A DNA stretch of 64,000 nucleotides from Takifugu bimaculatus. Taxonomy: Eukaryota; Chordata; Actinopteri; Tetraodontiformes; Tetraodontidae. The position numbers and the translations under genes are program-made. Below are positions 24,467-37,836 of the stretch, in pieces (position 1 is the stretch's first letter; every line of letters begins with the position of its first letter). The notes below the pieces were generated by a model that saw nothing but the letters and a program-made list of their open reading frames with translations, was not told where the DNA came from and did not search any database. The stretch is taken from NCBI GenBank assembly GCA_004026145.2, contig CP034993.1, positions 8,296,770-8,360,769 on the forward strand, given 5' to 3'.

Positions 24467-27400
24467 GTGTGTTGGGCTGTTGATGGACAGTCATGGGTTT
24501 GTCGCTGCCCTGATGAGCTACTGTGAGGAACACTGTCCCTCCTCCCTATACCACCCACCCTTCCCGGCCTGCTCCTGCGGCCTTTGTTTTCCCTCTCTCT
24601 CTCTCTCTCTCTCTCCATCCCTCTCTCTCTCCCTCTATCCCTCCCTCTCTCTCTCCCTCTCTCTCCTCGTTATTCAGCTACTGCCACTGTGCGACAGCAA
24701 AGACGCTTGGTCCATAATTATGCATGAAGCTTCACTGCCAATTAGCAGAGGTTCCCCTGTCCCTCTTGCTGAGTTAGACATGCTAATTCATTTGACATAT
24801 GATGTATAAAATTCATTATGCATTCTGAGTAGTTTGCATGGCTTGCTTCATTTATAATAAAATAATGTATAGAAAGTTTTTTTTTTCTGTCAATTTGAAA
24901 TTGTTTGTGTGGTCCACATTTTTTTGTTTTTGTCCTGATCTTTCTCCTCCTCTTATCTCCAGCAGCCCCACTGTGGTGGGAGAAGATAAATAAAAACATT
25001 CTAAAGCCTGAAAACATTTTAAATAATCTCACAGAAGAAACTTGCGAAATGTGGAAATGAAATGAAACTTCCTGCTTAATTCACTCTGTGAAATGTTGCC
25101 TTTGTTCATCATTTTTAAAGGATTTTTTCGCTAGTTATTTTCAGTTATTGAAAATATTTAGGCGTACGGATATTATCCTTAAATGTTTACGGTAATGGTC
25201 AAAAGGGCCCAAGGTGCAACCTTAATTTCTGCTTTTTAATTAATAGCCATTAAAATTTGCGCTCCCGATAGTCGCAGTACTGGGGTCGTAAAATTGTCAC
25301 CTCCTCTTACGGGAGGAAGTGTTTTAATGAGCGGGACAGTTTTATGTGGACGGACATTTCTGCAGTTAAAGCCGCGGCTGAAAGCTGCTCCTTCAGGCGA
25401 AACCTCAAGGAAAAAAAGAGAGAAAAGGGAGAGCACAACTTGGATTCACGCTCTCATTACGCCTGTTTTTGTTGGAGTTTCGGTTAAACATGTGAGCAGA
25501 TCAAAAACAGGCTGTAGCTCCAGGATTTAAGCATTTTAGGCCGTGTGTTGCTCCAGTTACTGGTCATTTAGTGGGTTACTGGGCGGCATATTTTACCCCC
25601 TGTATTTGCGCCAAAGTGTAGGAAGAGTTACAGTTAATGGTGCCTGTGCAAAACATGCACCCAGCAGTTGTTTAGAGCCCCTAAAAGTGCTCAGAAGTAT
25701 ATTTTATTGAAGTGTACATGGATTTTTCTTTTCAGAAAGGCATAATTAGAAGTTCCAGAGGCATTTTCCAAGCCTCTGCTCAGTCGGGCCCTTCCAGTCT
25801 GTTAGGTGGTCCAACTATGGGAAGGAGTGCAGGACGGGCTGCGAGTGGGCCGCAGATTAACCGGCTCACCCCCCGAGTGCGTGGCACTTTAAGCAGACGT
25901 GTGTTTGAAGCAGCAAGAGAGATTGCAAGGCCCCCACACACCGAGCGCTCCGGTGATGGATGCCTTTCTCTCTATCAGCGGATTTGCAAAGCACAAACAG
26001 ATCTGAGCAATGAACTGTGATGAGTAGGAGTATCTCTGAGCCTTCCAAACTTTAACTTTGCTTCGATGGGGGTTGCAGGGGAAGGCTTCGTTGAGCAGAG
26101 CCACATATCTGTAAGTTATGTTCATTTTATTACATTTGAGCCCCTGTCAGAATATTGATCAAGAGGATTTATGAGACCTGCGTGCTGAGGTGTAACGGTC
26201 AGATTCTAGTCCAAAACTATAAAGGAGGAGGGAATAAAGGAGGAGGGAACACAACAGCTTTGTTCTTTCCTTTCATCTTTTCATCACGCTAACAACCTGG
26301 TGTAATGGGCATGCAGATATTTGCCGTCTGACGTGGCAGAAATAGGTCTTTAGGTCGATATCTGGCCAGCATGTAAATGAACGCACGCGTGTTTGAGTGA
26401 TTCTCTCCCGCGAGTCTGACCTGATTGCGGTAAAAATCTTCGCGCATACGTCAAAATACTGGCACGTTAAGAGGCTGATTGTTTCAGACTAATGGTCACT
26501 CAGCCTCCCTGATTGGTGCGCTTGGCTGCACTCCTCCGGGAGGCCGGCCTGTCATTGGCCCCTTGCGGATTTAGCGATATGAAAATTTGCATTAGGTTCC
26601 CTTTATTGTTTTCTTGTTGTCTGTTAATTCCAGTCTGCAGAGCAGCCAGTGACCCATGGCCTGGAAACTCGGGCTCCAGCCAATCACCTGACTCCCCCAC
26701 CTCCTCCATCAAAAATTCACTTTTATTTATGCAAAAAAAAAAAGCAGATCCCCCCCCCCCTCCTCCTGATTTCTAATCAGGAAGAAAACTTGTCTTATTG
26801 ACTTTAATTTCACAATGTGCGCCACTTTGATTTTCGGTGTGCAAACACGGATCTGCCAGCCATTGATTGGCCCGTGCGGCTACTAATTTATTTTTCAACT
26901 CGGAGGATCTTTGCAACTTAATGAGGCATTAGCGGGATTTTCTGTTTATTTCATTACAAATGCTAAGAAATGCTTATCTGGAATCATTATTCATGCACAA
27001 GTCAAAACTGCTTGTAAAACGAAATAAAAAAATCAATACCTTGTTAGGACGCTATGTTTTTATTATGCATTGCATAATATTAAATTAAGCGAGTCCTTGC
27101 TTCCAGCTTTTAATGCCAAAAGAAAGTGTTGGCCATCTTCCACCATGAAAGCAAGTCGCCTTGGCCAAGAAAATGTCAACTTTGTAAAGAAAGCCATGTC
27201 GCAGATGCTATTAGCTTATGGTGGGTGTACGTACTGATTAGCCTTAACACAAACACTGTGGTATAAATTAAAGCCAGCTTCTTAATGACTTCTTTTTAAA
27301 TTTTCACCATATTTTTGTGAGGCAACATTTTCTTTTATGCAAAGGGCACAAAGAGTAACGCCGACAGGACGCAGACGGAGTCCTTGGTGGATAAAAGGGT

Positions 27401-30400
27401 TGCAGGAGACATCTTGCACCTTTTTTTTTTTTAAATCCTGCATGGGCATCTGTGAGCAGCACCATTGTACAACATGGCATCCCTCTGAATTACATTAGCC
27501 GGGGTGATTTTTAAAGAATTTAAAGCCTTTTGTTCTTTTTTCCCCTCCTTCTGGCACCTTCTCTTCTCAATGGCTAAGAAGCCGAGACGTGGAGAATGTG
27601 CGGAAGCTCCGCGTGTGAAGAATGTTGTAATGACCAGATAGAATTTATTTTGTGGCGCTTTGCAGCGATGGGGAGCGCAGTCTATTATCGATATCTACAA
27701 ACAGTATTTCAGACTGGAAAAAACGGCATTTAAAACCTGGACTTCTGACTCCTGAAACGGCTTCACAGACTGTTTTATGTTCCTAAATATTAGCATCTGT
27801 GTCAATGAATCATTTTAATGAAAGAATCCCTCACCTTCTATGTTCTCTCTTGCAGTTATCTTCCCTGGTTTGAAATCTACTACAAGCTGCTGAACACACT
27901 CGCAGACTACCTGCTGAAACAACAGGTAAAGGTGCTTTTTGGGTTCCTGATCTGCATTAACGACGCAAGCCCGGGAAAAATAAGACGTGTTGGTTTGATT
28001 TGACTGAAACAGGCACACAGTTTAGTGGTTTTGAAACTGCACCGTGGTTGGATTTTTATTTTTTTCCCTCCATTCTGTTCTCCTCCCGCATGCTGCTTGT
28101 TGCCTTTTGTGTGCAAGTTTTGTTTGCCGTCTCGGGCTCGACTTGGCTCCTGTTGTTAGCGGCAACAATGTTGACATTTCACAGACCAAACGCTGATCTG
28201 ACACTGGAAGTTATTCCTGATGATTTGCTGAAAAACAAATTGTTAAGAATAAAAAAAAAAAAAAAAAAAAGAGGGGGGGAAACCACAAACACACGGGCTC
28301 ACGCGCACAAATATGCACACAACTGCTCGCACTTCACAAAAGTCTTTTCCCCTGACTATTCGCTGCATTGCACTAGCAAAGGGAGGGAAATGTAAAATAT
28401 GCAACAAACTGGGGAGATGTGCAGCCTCCAGCGAAGAGTGTGTAGGTGATGTTCCTGTGTTTTGACTGAAGATGGAGGGAAGGAGGGAAGGAGGCAGCAC
28501 AGCGGAGGGATGCAGAGAGCTCTGGGACCACTTCCAATTGTCATGTATAGTCACTGCTTCTCTGAGACCCTTAGAGACCGATGATGAGGACAGTGGAAAA
28601 GCAAAGCAGGCAGTCACAAATGGAACACACACATTTGTTGGGCTGAATTGAATTTGGAAGACGAGTCGGAGGGAGAGGAGAATAGGACAATTTGTGTTTG
28701 TGTGTGTGTGTGTGAGAAAGATTACTTGGAAATCCTGGGTGACTGAAGTGTTAGTGTGCATGATTTGGTTTCTATTTACCCCGCTGTCCGTTCCAGGCGA
28801 GAGGGGAATGTTGACAGACGAGGGAAGACAGAAGAGCGATGAGGGTTTAGGGCGAGGGGTAAATGAACTGTTTCCCCAGGCCGTGTTGCTGACCATGCGT
28901 GTGAGCATTGAGCCTCTCATGACAGGAGGCTGTTCGATTGCACACATCCTCACCAGCACCCCCCCCCGCTCCCTTCCACCCCTCTCCTCCTCTCGCCGCA
29001 TATCGCTGCACATTCCTCTCTGCACATTCACATACGTACTTGTGCACATTCCCCTCACAAAACCAAGAACGCTGGGTGAGCAACGGCTGAGGAAAGATCG
29101 TTAAAGTGCATCTTACAAACTTTGCTAGCTTGAGTTCTCCTCCTCCTCCTGCTATGGTCAGCCCTGTCCTCTGGTGACTTATTAAAGTCTGTGTCTTTGA
29201 GTGGGGACCCTGCTTAATTACCAACACAGAGCTGTAAATCAAGTGTCTGCACCCCTCCCCCCCCCTCCTCCAGCCGTCTTTTAACCTCGCCGCTGCTCGT
29301 TAAACATATGTCAGTGGGATGTTCTGGAAGGCTCCGGGCCTTGCTGCAGGATTGCCCCCTGGTCTGCAGCAGCTTCTGTCCCAGCACCGTTGTTAAGATT
29401 GATGCACTGTGCAGCGTCAACGACGCTGACAAATCCAACCCTCGTGTCATTCCGTGCCTTTTGCTTTCATTGTTTGTCTGTCTCCCCCAGGAAAATGACT
29501 TGAACAACATGCTGAACTCGCTCTATGATCTGCCAGTGCCAAAGCCCTTCACGCCAGTCAACCTGAGTGTGGTAGGTACACACACCACATGCTCCTCTGT
29601 CAGAGAAGGTGGACCAGTGTAGGGCGGCAAATCGGTGGCGTTGGGGAGCAAAAAACTCAGCCAAAGTAGTCAAAAAGTAGAGCAAGACACACCAACGATC
29701 AACTGGGAAAAAAAATGGAACAAAACAGAGAAATAATGAGAACTTAAATACAAAAGACTCGGATGTGGAGGAGATGAAGATGGCTCAAAAACAAGCAGGA
29801 GGAAAATAGGACAGACAGAAGAAGGAGGATGAAGTGGAGGAAAACGAGGGAGTGGGCAGAAGGCAGGAGCGGAGGGGAGGGGAGGGGAGGTTAAACATAC
29901 GTTAGGTTGAAAGAGAGATTCTGAGGGTTCGGGACTGACGCCGTGTTTGGAGAGACGTGGCGCTAGCAGGGTTTTGTGCGATAAGACCCGGCTCACCGCG
30001 TCTGAACCCTCGCAACTCGCCGCGTCTCCTTCTTATCGAGAACCCGGAACGGCTTAATAAGTGCAGGTCGCTGAGTGGACGGCGTGTTTGAGGAGACCCC
30101 GACGCCATCTCGGCTCATCTCCTTCCTCCATAAAACACTCACTCTTAAGCTGCCCTCGGCTCTGCTAAGCCCTTTTATATAAGTAGAAAATAATGGTTTC
30201 CACAGTGGGACCGCTGAAGCCCTGTTTTGTGTTTTTAAGTTGCTTAGACTCCACGCCAAAATGGGATCAAATAATCTCAGACCTTGTCCTTGAAGAGCTC
30301 TTCCAATTAAAACGAGCTGCTACAGGAGTCTCAGGAGGATGTACTTCTGCTCACACGTATGAATTTCTGACATAACAAGAGCAACACGTGATAATCAGCG

Positions 30401-32357
30401 CGCGTCTACGGAGGTTAACAAGGTCATCTCCAGCTCCTTATGATTTAGTTTTTCTCTGTCAGTTTTCCATCAGCTGAATCTGTGAATAAAATCTTTTCAT
30501 CTGAGTCAGAGCCTCATCGAGGAGGAGGCCCAGGGAGAACAGAGGTGATGGCTTCATCTCTTTTCTGAAGAAGCCGATATTTTGATATTTAATTGATTAA
30601 GCAGAATTATTCCCTGAAAGAGGGGTTTGTGTTTTATCATGGATGCCAAGAAGAAGGCTCATTGTCCCCTTTCATGTGTGAACCCTGTTTTGTTCTCTCT
30701 CCCTCTCCTCTCGTGCAAGAACGAGCAGTTGTATATTGCCACCGGGCAAGTACTGAGAGATCGGCGAAGCACGGAGCCGGTGAGTGGAGGGGAATGAGCG
30801 AGCAGCAGGAGGAGGGATGGAGGCTGCTGGAAAAGCTGAAACCGCTGCTGCACTAACCACATGGGAGCCGTGGCTTTCCAATTTGGCCAAATAAGCCGCA
30901 CTATCTTTTTAAATATAACAAAAACAAACTATCCTGGGCCTTGGTGTATGTTTCTTCTTCTCTGGAAAACAATCAAACTTTATAAATGATTTATGCCATT
31001 CCACGCTGCTATATTCTCTCTCTGAATATCAAAAGTCCCCCCCCCACCCTCTATGTTTAAAGCAATGGCATTTGTGCTCAGAAAATCTCCTTGATGCCTT
31101 TCCAGTTAACCCACTTACAGTGTTTTTATACAAACATGTCTTCGAAAGAACAAGAAGAGAGCAGATAAGCATGCAAACATCCAGAAAGGCTGGGTTGGGT
31201 TGAGTTGAGTTGAGGGCTTGTGATGATCACAATTGCCACCGTTTGTTTCTTATTTCGGCGAGGGAGCACGAGAGTGGAGCTGTTGCACGGAGGGCTGTGG
31301 GAGCCGGCCGCCTCCCCAACGCCTGATCTTTGATTACAACTTATTTGTTTGATTATTCATCTTTTATTCGGGTTTGTCGACTAGTTTTACACGTTCTTCT
31401 TTTGAGCTAGAAGTGAGAGTAAAACTTTTAACACGACAGGAAGATGCTGCTAAAATCAGCTTCTCGCAGAGCTGCTGGAGTCAAGAGCAGGTTAAGTGTT
31501 TCCAATATCAGTAGAAATTCAATTAAATTACTGAGGCTTAATATGAAAGGTTTCAAAAATAATCTTCATTTTCAGTGAACAGAATGGAAAGTGATCCAAG
31601 GTGTGACATCCATAAAATGGAGCACATCAAGAGTTTCCTAGTGTGTGTGGGGTGGGGGGAGTTGTCGTTAATGTTGGAAAATGCCTGTGAAAGTGTTCAT
31701 CATAATATTCCAGCAGATTTTGCTTTTGTTCGTGGACAGTGTTGATTTAGCGAAAGCAGCAAAATCAAGTTCCGTTAGCAGCGTGTAACAGGAATGAAAC
31801 ATTATCAAACTTTTCATTTTTAATTCTTAAAACATCAAACTTTAACATGGAAATCACCTTTTCTTCTGTGGTGGTGGGACTTTTATGGCATTACTGAAGT
31901 GGAATGGCTCCTTTTTTCTTTTTTAATGTGCATGTATCAGTGGATTACTGCGGTGTTGTCTTTCCTGACCTTTAGTTAGGCCTTTATTTCTTTGAAAATG
32001 CAGATTTACAGCCTCATATCTAGAATATGATAACACCCTGCATTTTATAGCTCAGGTTCTTCCTCCCACAGAGGTGATAAATAAAATAAATTCTCAAATA
32101 TTAATGGTAAAAGACCATATCAGCACTTATTTTAGTGCATTTCTCAGCATGTAAAGATAAGTCCCAAGCTTCATTACCACAAAGACCCACAAGAAATTGG
32201 AATTATTTTTTTTAAACCGCAGATATTTCACATTAAAGTGTGTGGGAAAATCTGCAGTAGGTGTTGGGTGTAAGAAAAAAAATCCTGCAACAGATGGTTG
32301 AGTGAAGGCCAAAAGGAACACAGTCGCGCTCAGGCTGCAGGAGGGCATGTGTGAGAC

Positions 32358-32405
<48 letters not shown>

Positions 32406-35400
32406 CCTGTGTGTTTCAGTTGGTTTGTCTACCTGCCTCCAAACAGCACCTCTCTCAGGCCCCTTTGATCTGAACACTGAACCTGCCCTGCTCTCCCAAA
32501 GTGAGACAGGCAGCCTTGTGATCCTTTAAACAATCTGTGTCTGTGAGGATGCACACGTGCACTCGCACACGCACACGTGCGCTCGCACACTCACGCCCGT
32601 GTGTCAGTGCTCTTCCAGGCCTATTTAATGCTTAAATAAAGACTCAGTTTTCCACCGGAGACATCACCCCAGCCTGCGTCTACAGGGAGCTGAGCCGATA
32701 CTGAGCTTTTTCTGTTCTGTAGACCTGATAAAAGCATTGCCATAGTTCAGACACCAGCTCAGCAATTCATATAGACAGAGCTGAAGATGAGCCATAAATC
32801 ATAGAACAAAGTGAACGTGAGCCTCGCCCCTACCGCCGCCCTTCATTCTCTCCCGCCTGAGCGGTGTGTCTTACTTGTGACCTTCTCTTTTCTTTTCCCC
32901 GCATGTTTGTGTTTTGTGCAGCACTCCTACTTCATCGCCCCAGATATCAATGGACTCCCGACCATCCCTGAGAGCGTGAGTATTCACGGAGAAAGAGATG
33001 AAAAAAGACCCACGGAGATAAAGGGAGATCCGTCTCTTCTGGAGCCATGTCTGCCTCTAATCGTTTTTAATCAGATACACTTGTCACCTTTTGAAATTAT
33101 TGCCTCATCCTCTTGTTTCAGTTTTATCTCCTGCAGTGGTTGAAGTTCAGTAATTGCCACGAGTATTAGAAGATTCAAACTGAACACGTGTTGCGTGCGC
33201 GTTCAGATTTTACCTCCAGTCCAAGTCGATCTGAACAGCCCCTCCGACAAAATAAAGCAGCGTTTAGCGAGCTTTTATTTCCCAAACACCACACAGCACA
33301 TAGTTTCCAGGCAGTTTTTTTTGTTTGCTGAAGGCAGAAATGTTCAGAGATGGAAGTCCAGGTTCTGTTTCTTCAGTACTATGTGTCTCCTCGTGGCACA
33401 CTCCGACAGTCTGTGGCATTGACATTTTAGGCAGGTTTGTTATGTGCTGTACCTGCATTTCCTTCTGTTCCTGTCTGTCTCCAGAGGAACCTGACAGAGT
33501 ACTTTGTGGCTGTGGACGTCAACAACATGCTCCAGCTCTACGCCAGCATGCTGCACGAACGGCGCATCATCATTACCTCAACCAAGCTCAGCACTGTGAG
33601 TAACCCCCCCTTCCCCCTCCCAGTCAGTTATCAGTGCTACCTTGTCAGAGTACAGGAGGTTAGAGAACATCTCCGATGTTGTACCTGGCGAATGAAGCTC
33701 TTAAAGTTCACTGGGATTTAGGCGATGATCTGTTTGGTTGACATATATATTAGCATCTTCAGCAGTATACAGTAAACTTTTCGAGATTGCACGTGATGAA
33801 AACATCAAACTTCTAACAGGAAATCGGACCGAAAGGAGAGAACATTTATCTCTCATGGCTACACTGCTGCACAAAGGGAGTTTTCTTTCTTTCTTTTTTT
33901 TTTCCCTGACTGATCTGTGCACCCACTAATCCCGCCTCCCACTCCTCTTTCCTGGGCGTCGTGCAATCAGACAGCAGCACTGTTGCCAAACTCTGACAAG
34001 CTGTGAGATCCACACTGAAGCTGGATTATATTCGACTGTTTGTCTTAGAACTGTAGCACATTAATGGCCCCGAAGCCTTAAATTATCCGTTATTAGGCGT
34101 CTTAACTCTGGTGTGATTGAGAGTCCTTTCAGTCCGTCTGTCTGCAGAAGGGAGGAAGTGTCTCTCTGTTTTTCTCCCCCTTTTCCTCCCAGCATTCCTC
34201 ATGCCATCCTCCCCCCTGTGTTATCTTAGCAGCTGATGAGGCAGAGCCAAATGTTTATGACAGATGAGATGTGAAAAAGGGAAGTGATGTCATACCAGGT
34301 CCTGTCTGGATCTGCGAGTGTTGCTGCCTCGGTATCTGCGGAGGACCAGAGGGGCCTGTGCTGGTGATGGGCGCCAGAGGGAAAGATATACAGGTTCTCC
34401 CACCGGAGCCGTAATCAGGAAAAGCTGTAAAAATTAGCCGTCCCTTGGAGAATTTCACCTGTCTCCCCTCAGCTCCGGAGACGAGCACGACTGGAGTCTC
34501 GGCTGTGCACGGTGCTGTGACACCAGAGCGATATCGTGTAAATTATCAGACACAAGAGTGAAGCGAGCAGGTAGAGGGGATGAGGGTGCATTTCTCTGAG
34601 ATGTACACGTTTGCACAGGTAGACTAATCTTAGATTGTTTTTCTTTAATAAATTTATGCCGACAGGAATTTTGGTGCACTCCTGCATCAGACCTTTCCCT
34701 CTGTAAGCCTTTCATCCTCTGCAAGTCCTTCATCCACTCATCTGTCTATCCATCCATCTCCCTCGGGGAGAGGTGTTTTCGTTTGGTAGCAATGTATGTC
34801 AGGCACTGCGGTATAAAAAGTATTTTTCATATTTCCACTGGGATTACACACTGGCTTGATGTTATTACTGCCTGTGTGATGTGTTATTTTTGCTGTTGTG
34901 TATGTTGACCTCTGGGTTCAAGCGGGACTGGTTACCATGAATCAGGAATCCAGCCATCTGACTGCACAGCCCCGCTTATTATCCCCGCCGCTGTCTCGTG
35001 ATCAAGACTCTTAAAGGCTGGGAAATATATTATTAATGTCAATGTTTGACATGTTTGCTTAAGTAAGTTTTAGCAGTCGCTCCATGGATGGGTAGTGTTT
35101 GCTATAGTCTGCTTGCCACAGCGAGAGTGCGTGCGAGAGAAGGTATTGTTAGTAACATCGTTAGTGCCATCCAGCTGCTTTTCACCACCTCCGCCTGTCC
35201 AGCCTCTCAGCCGAGCAAAGAAAGGCAGCCGAGAGAGGGAGGAATAAGCGCACGCGCATATATGTACCATATATACACCGTATATGCAGCGTTGTCCTCC
35301 TCGGTCTCGGTGCTGCCCGTGTTAAACCCCCCCGGTGAACGCGCCGTGTCGGTCTGCCGGTACGTGCCCGGCAATTCTCACAAAACAGCCAACAGCGAAG

Positions 35401-37802
35401 GAATAAATCATGATCTTACAACAACTGCGTCTGTTGACTTATAGCTGTTCCGTGACCAGAGGTGAATGGTACCACTGTTTTAAAAGGCCGTGCGGCGGTG
35501 GCGCAGGGGCGGGAGCCAGCCAAGCATGCAGCCTTGTCATGGGGCCGTATAATAGGGCAGCATCGGCCCTTCCTCTAACTAGTCAGCTGGGAGGACCCCC
35601 ACCACCAAGCAGCTTGATCGCCCCACCGCCCTCTGTGTCTTTCATCTGTCGAGGCCCCCCAGCTCCGGAGCCCAGCCTCTGCCCTGCCTATCGCCCAGAC
35701 TCACACACAGCCCTGCCCCGGCACCGGCTGACAGCAGCCCTCTCATCAGCCTGTCAGGCCTATGCTAACAAGGCTCTATCCATCCAGCGTGCCCTAGAGT
35801 GCCAGCTGTCTCTCTGTTTCCTGCCTTTTCCTCTGTTCTTCCTTTCCCTGACTTCTGTCTGTCTCTGCTTTGCTCCTTATCTGGCCTATTCTTCGTCACT
35901 GACGTGTTATTTTCCGTCCATCTGTCGCTCACCCGCCTCTTTTTTTTTTTACCTTTGACTTTGCCTCCTCGTTCCTGGTTGTCTCCATGCATCTTCCTCT
36001 TGTTGGGCATCTTCGGAACATGGAGTCGTCCTCCTCCCTCCTCTCTCATAAAAGATCTTTGCAATAGACTTATCTCAGCCTGTGCCACTGTGTGTGACTT
36101 AGAGCATGTTTCTCTTTCGCATGCATCTGTTTGTCTCCCGCGCTCACAGGTGTTTCCACCTTATGTCTTTCTGCAAATTATACCGCGAGTGTGTGTGAGC
36201 GCGCGTATGTGGGAGGTCCCGGTGTTGGCTGATAGCGGCGCTGTCCTCGGCGCTGCTATCCCGGCGCCACCTACTTGTTTGTGGCACGCATGTGTTACGG
36301 CGGGCCTGACACCAGCAGTTGTCTACAGAGGGAGGAGGAAGAGAGCAGGTAATTGATTGCGCAAAAGGTAAGAGAGGAAGGTTCGGCCCAGCAGGTGAGA
36401 GCCAGACAGACGGACGGCGGGAGGAAAGCAGAATCAGGAATTAATTGGGATGAAGATGAATGTGGGAGAGGAGGAGAGTTGAAGAGTTTGGAGAGTGCAC
36501 AGGGACAGCGTTGGAAGTCAAGGCCAGTGGAGGGTAAATGAGTGTTTGAGGCTAGAGTGAGCAGGTCAAGATCTCTGTTGATACCAGCCCCCCCTGTCAG
36601 ATTGAATCACAGCGCCCGAAGCTGCAGCAGCTATTGTATTTGTCTCTCAGAGAGAATTATCCGCGGAGTGTATTAGGAGAGGCTGTTTAGGATGTGGAAT
36701 GTGTGAGAAAGGTGCGTGCAGGAAGAGCCATCTTCACGGGCTTGTGTTGCCAGCTGTGTGGTACGTCAGCATCTGTAGCTGCTCAGGTGAAGAATGGTGT
36801 GGGTGGTTGCTGACAGAGTCTGCAGAGAAGATCTGAGGTCTCTGGTGGTTCCTGCTCTTTAAGGAAACATCAGCGCTGACGGGTTACTTTGCCGCTCAGG
36901 CGTGTAGAGGGATGAGCTCATCTAAATGCAATCATGTATGTATACGGAGAAAAATGTGATGCTTTTCAGCCGGGCTTCCCACTCCCATGTATCATGTCTG
37001 GTAATTAAGCTTCTGGTGTCTTGAATAATTTAAATACAGGATTAGCTGTGTCTCGATCTCTTCCACAGACCGTACCTCTTTGAAATTTTAAGAATTTGCA
37101 GTAGAGAAAAAGAGATTTTGCATAAATTCTCTCAGTATGTGAACTGTATCTATGCTTTTCCTTTTCTAGTCAACTTTGACCTCTGAAAGTGTTGTGTTCC
37201 CATTCAGTCATGATGGTAGAGTCCAACCCGCAGGTGTCACGCGCTGATTTCAGACTTATTTTAGGGCTCAGAGTCTCGTTGGAGGGCAGTTCCACCTGTA
37301 ATGGAACCAACATCTTCCAATCACTGGAACCACTTGAGCTCCAGCCACCAATCCAATAAATGTATCTGCTTCCAGCTGGAAGACACTGAGGTAGAAGATG
37401 AACCTACAGTAGCAGAAACAAATGACATAGATGGTGTTCGATTTCCTGTTTCTGGAGAAGTAATCGTTTTCTATATGCCAACCCCAGGATGGTACACGCC
37501 TTCACATGTGACCGGCTTGTTTTACTGTTGCCGCCCTCAAAGTTGCAGGGCGAGTTGTCTCACATTATCTCCCTCTCACACCTCTCCTCCACCTCTTTCT
37601 ACCTCTCCGTCTTTCTTCTCTTTCTGTCTCCGTGTCCTTTGGTCCGGTAGAAGAGATCTGGGGGACCCGGGGTTCGTGCGGACGCTCTCTGTCTCTGCCG
37701 CGGTGCACTAAGAAAGCTCTCAGGGCAGAACCAAAGACCTTGACTGCTTTTTGAAGCAGACTGTCGCTGTATAATCGGTTCGTTTTCCCTCAGAGGAAGG
37801 GG

Positions 37803-37836
<34 letters not shown>

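Larger units (their letters stand above)
23564..27855 (+). other. dennd1b: Intron w3-w4 (4.3 kb) with CNE-like blocks
   Basis: No exon is required or seen. Repeats present are (GT)n at 24424-24471 and (CT)n at 24590-24666. Much of the rest (24040-24300, 24690-24870, 26460-27300) is repeat-free and rich in TAAT, octamer and CCAAT motifs, typical of conserved vertebrate regulatory DNA. These blocks are listed separately. The intron ends with TTCTCTCTTGCAG. Confidence 0.85.
30780..32921 (+). other. dennd1b: Intron w6-w7 (2.1 kb)
   Basis: No gene is seen. It holds a (CA)n at 32356-32403, a 20-bp tandem duplication with CACGTG cores at 32551-32590, and AT-rich DNA around 31800-32220. It ends GTTTTGTGCAG. 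Confidence 0.85.

Noticed and set aside
28251..28270. Poly-A run as the tail of a SINE or processed pseudogene
   Set aside because: No tRNA-like head, A/B boxes or coding remnant upstream and no target-site duplication seen.
28243..29058. 271-codon open frame on the minus strand
   Set aside because: It crosses CT-rich intron and the poly-A run, has no recognisable domain, and contains low-complexity Ser/Pro/Leu runs. A stop-free frame is expected in such composition.
35410..36356. Two overlapping 180-codon open frames on the plus strand
   Set aside because: CT-rich stop-poor intron sequence. No family match and not needed between exons w8 and w9.
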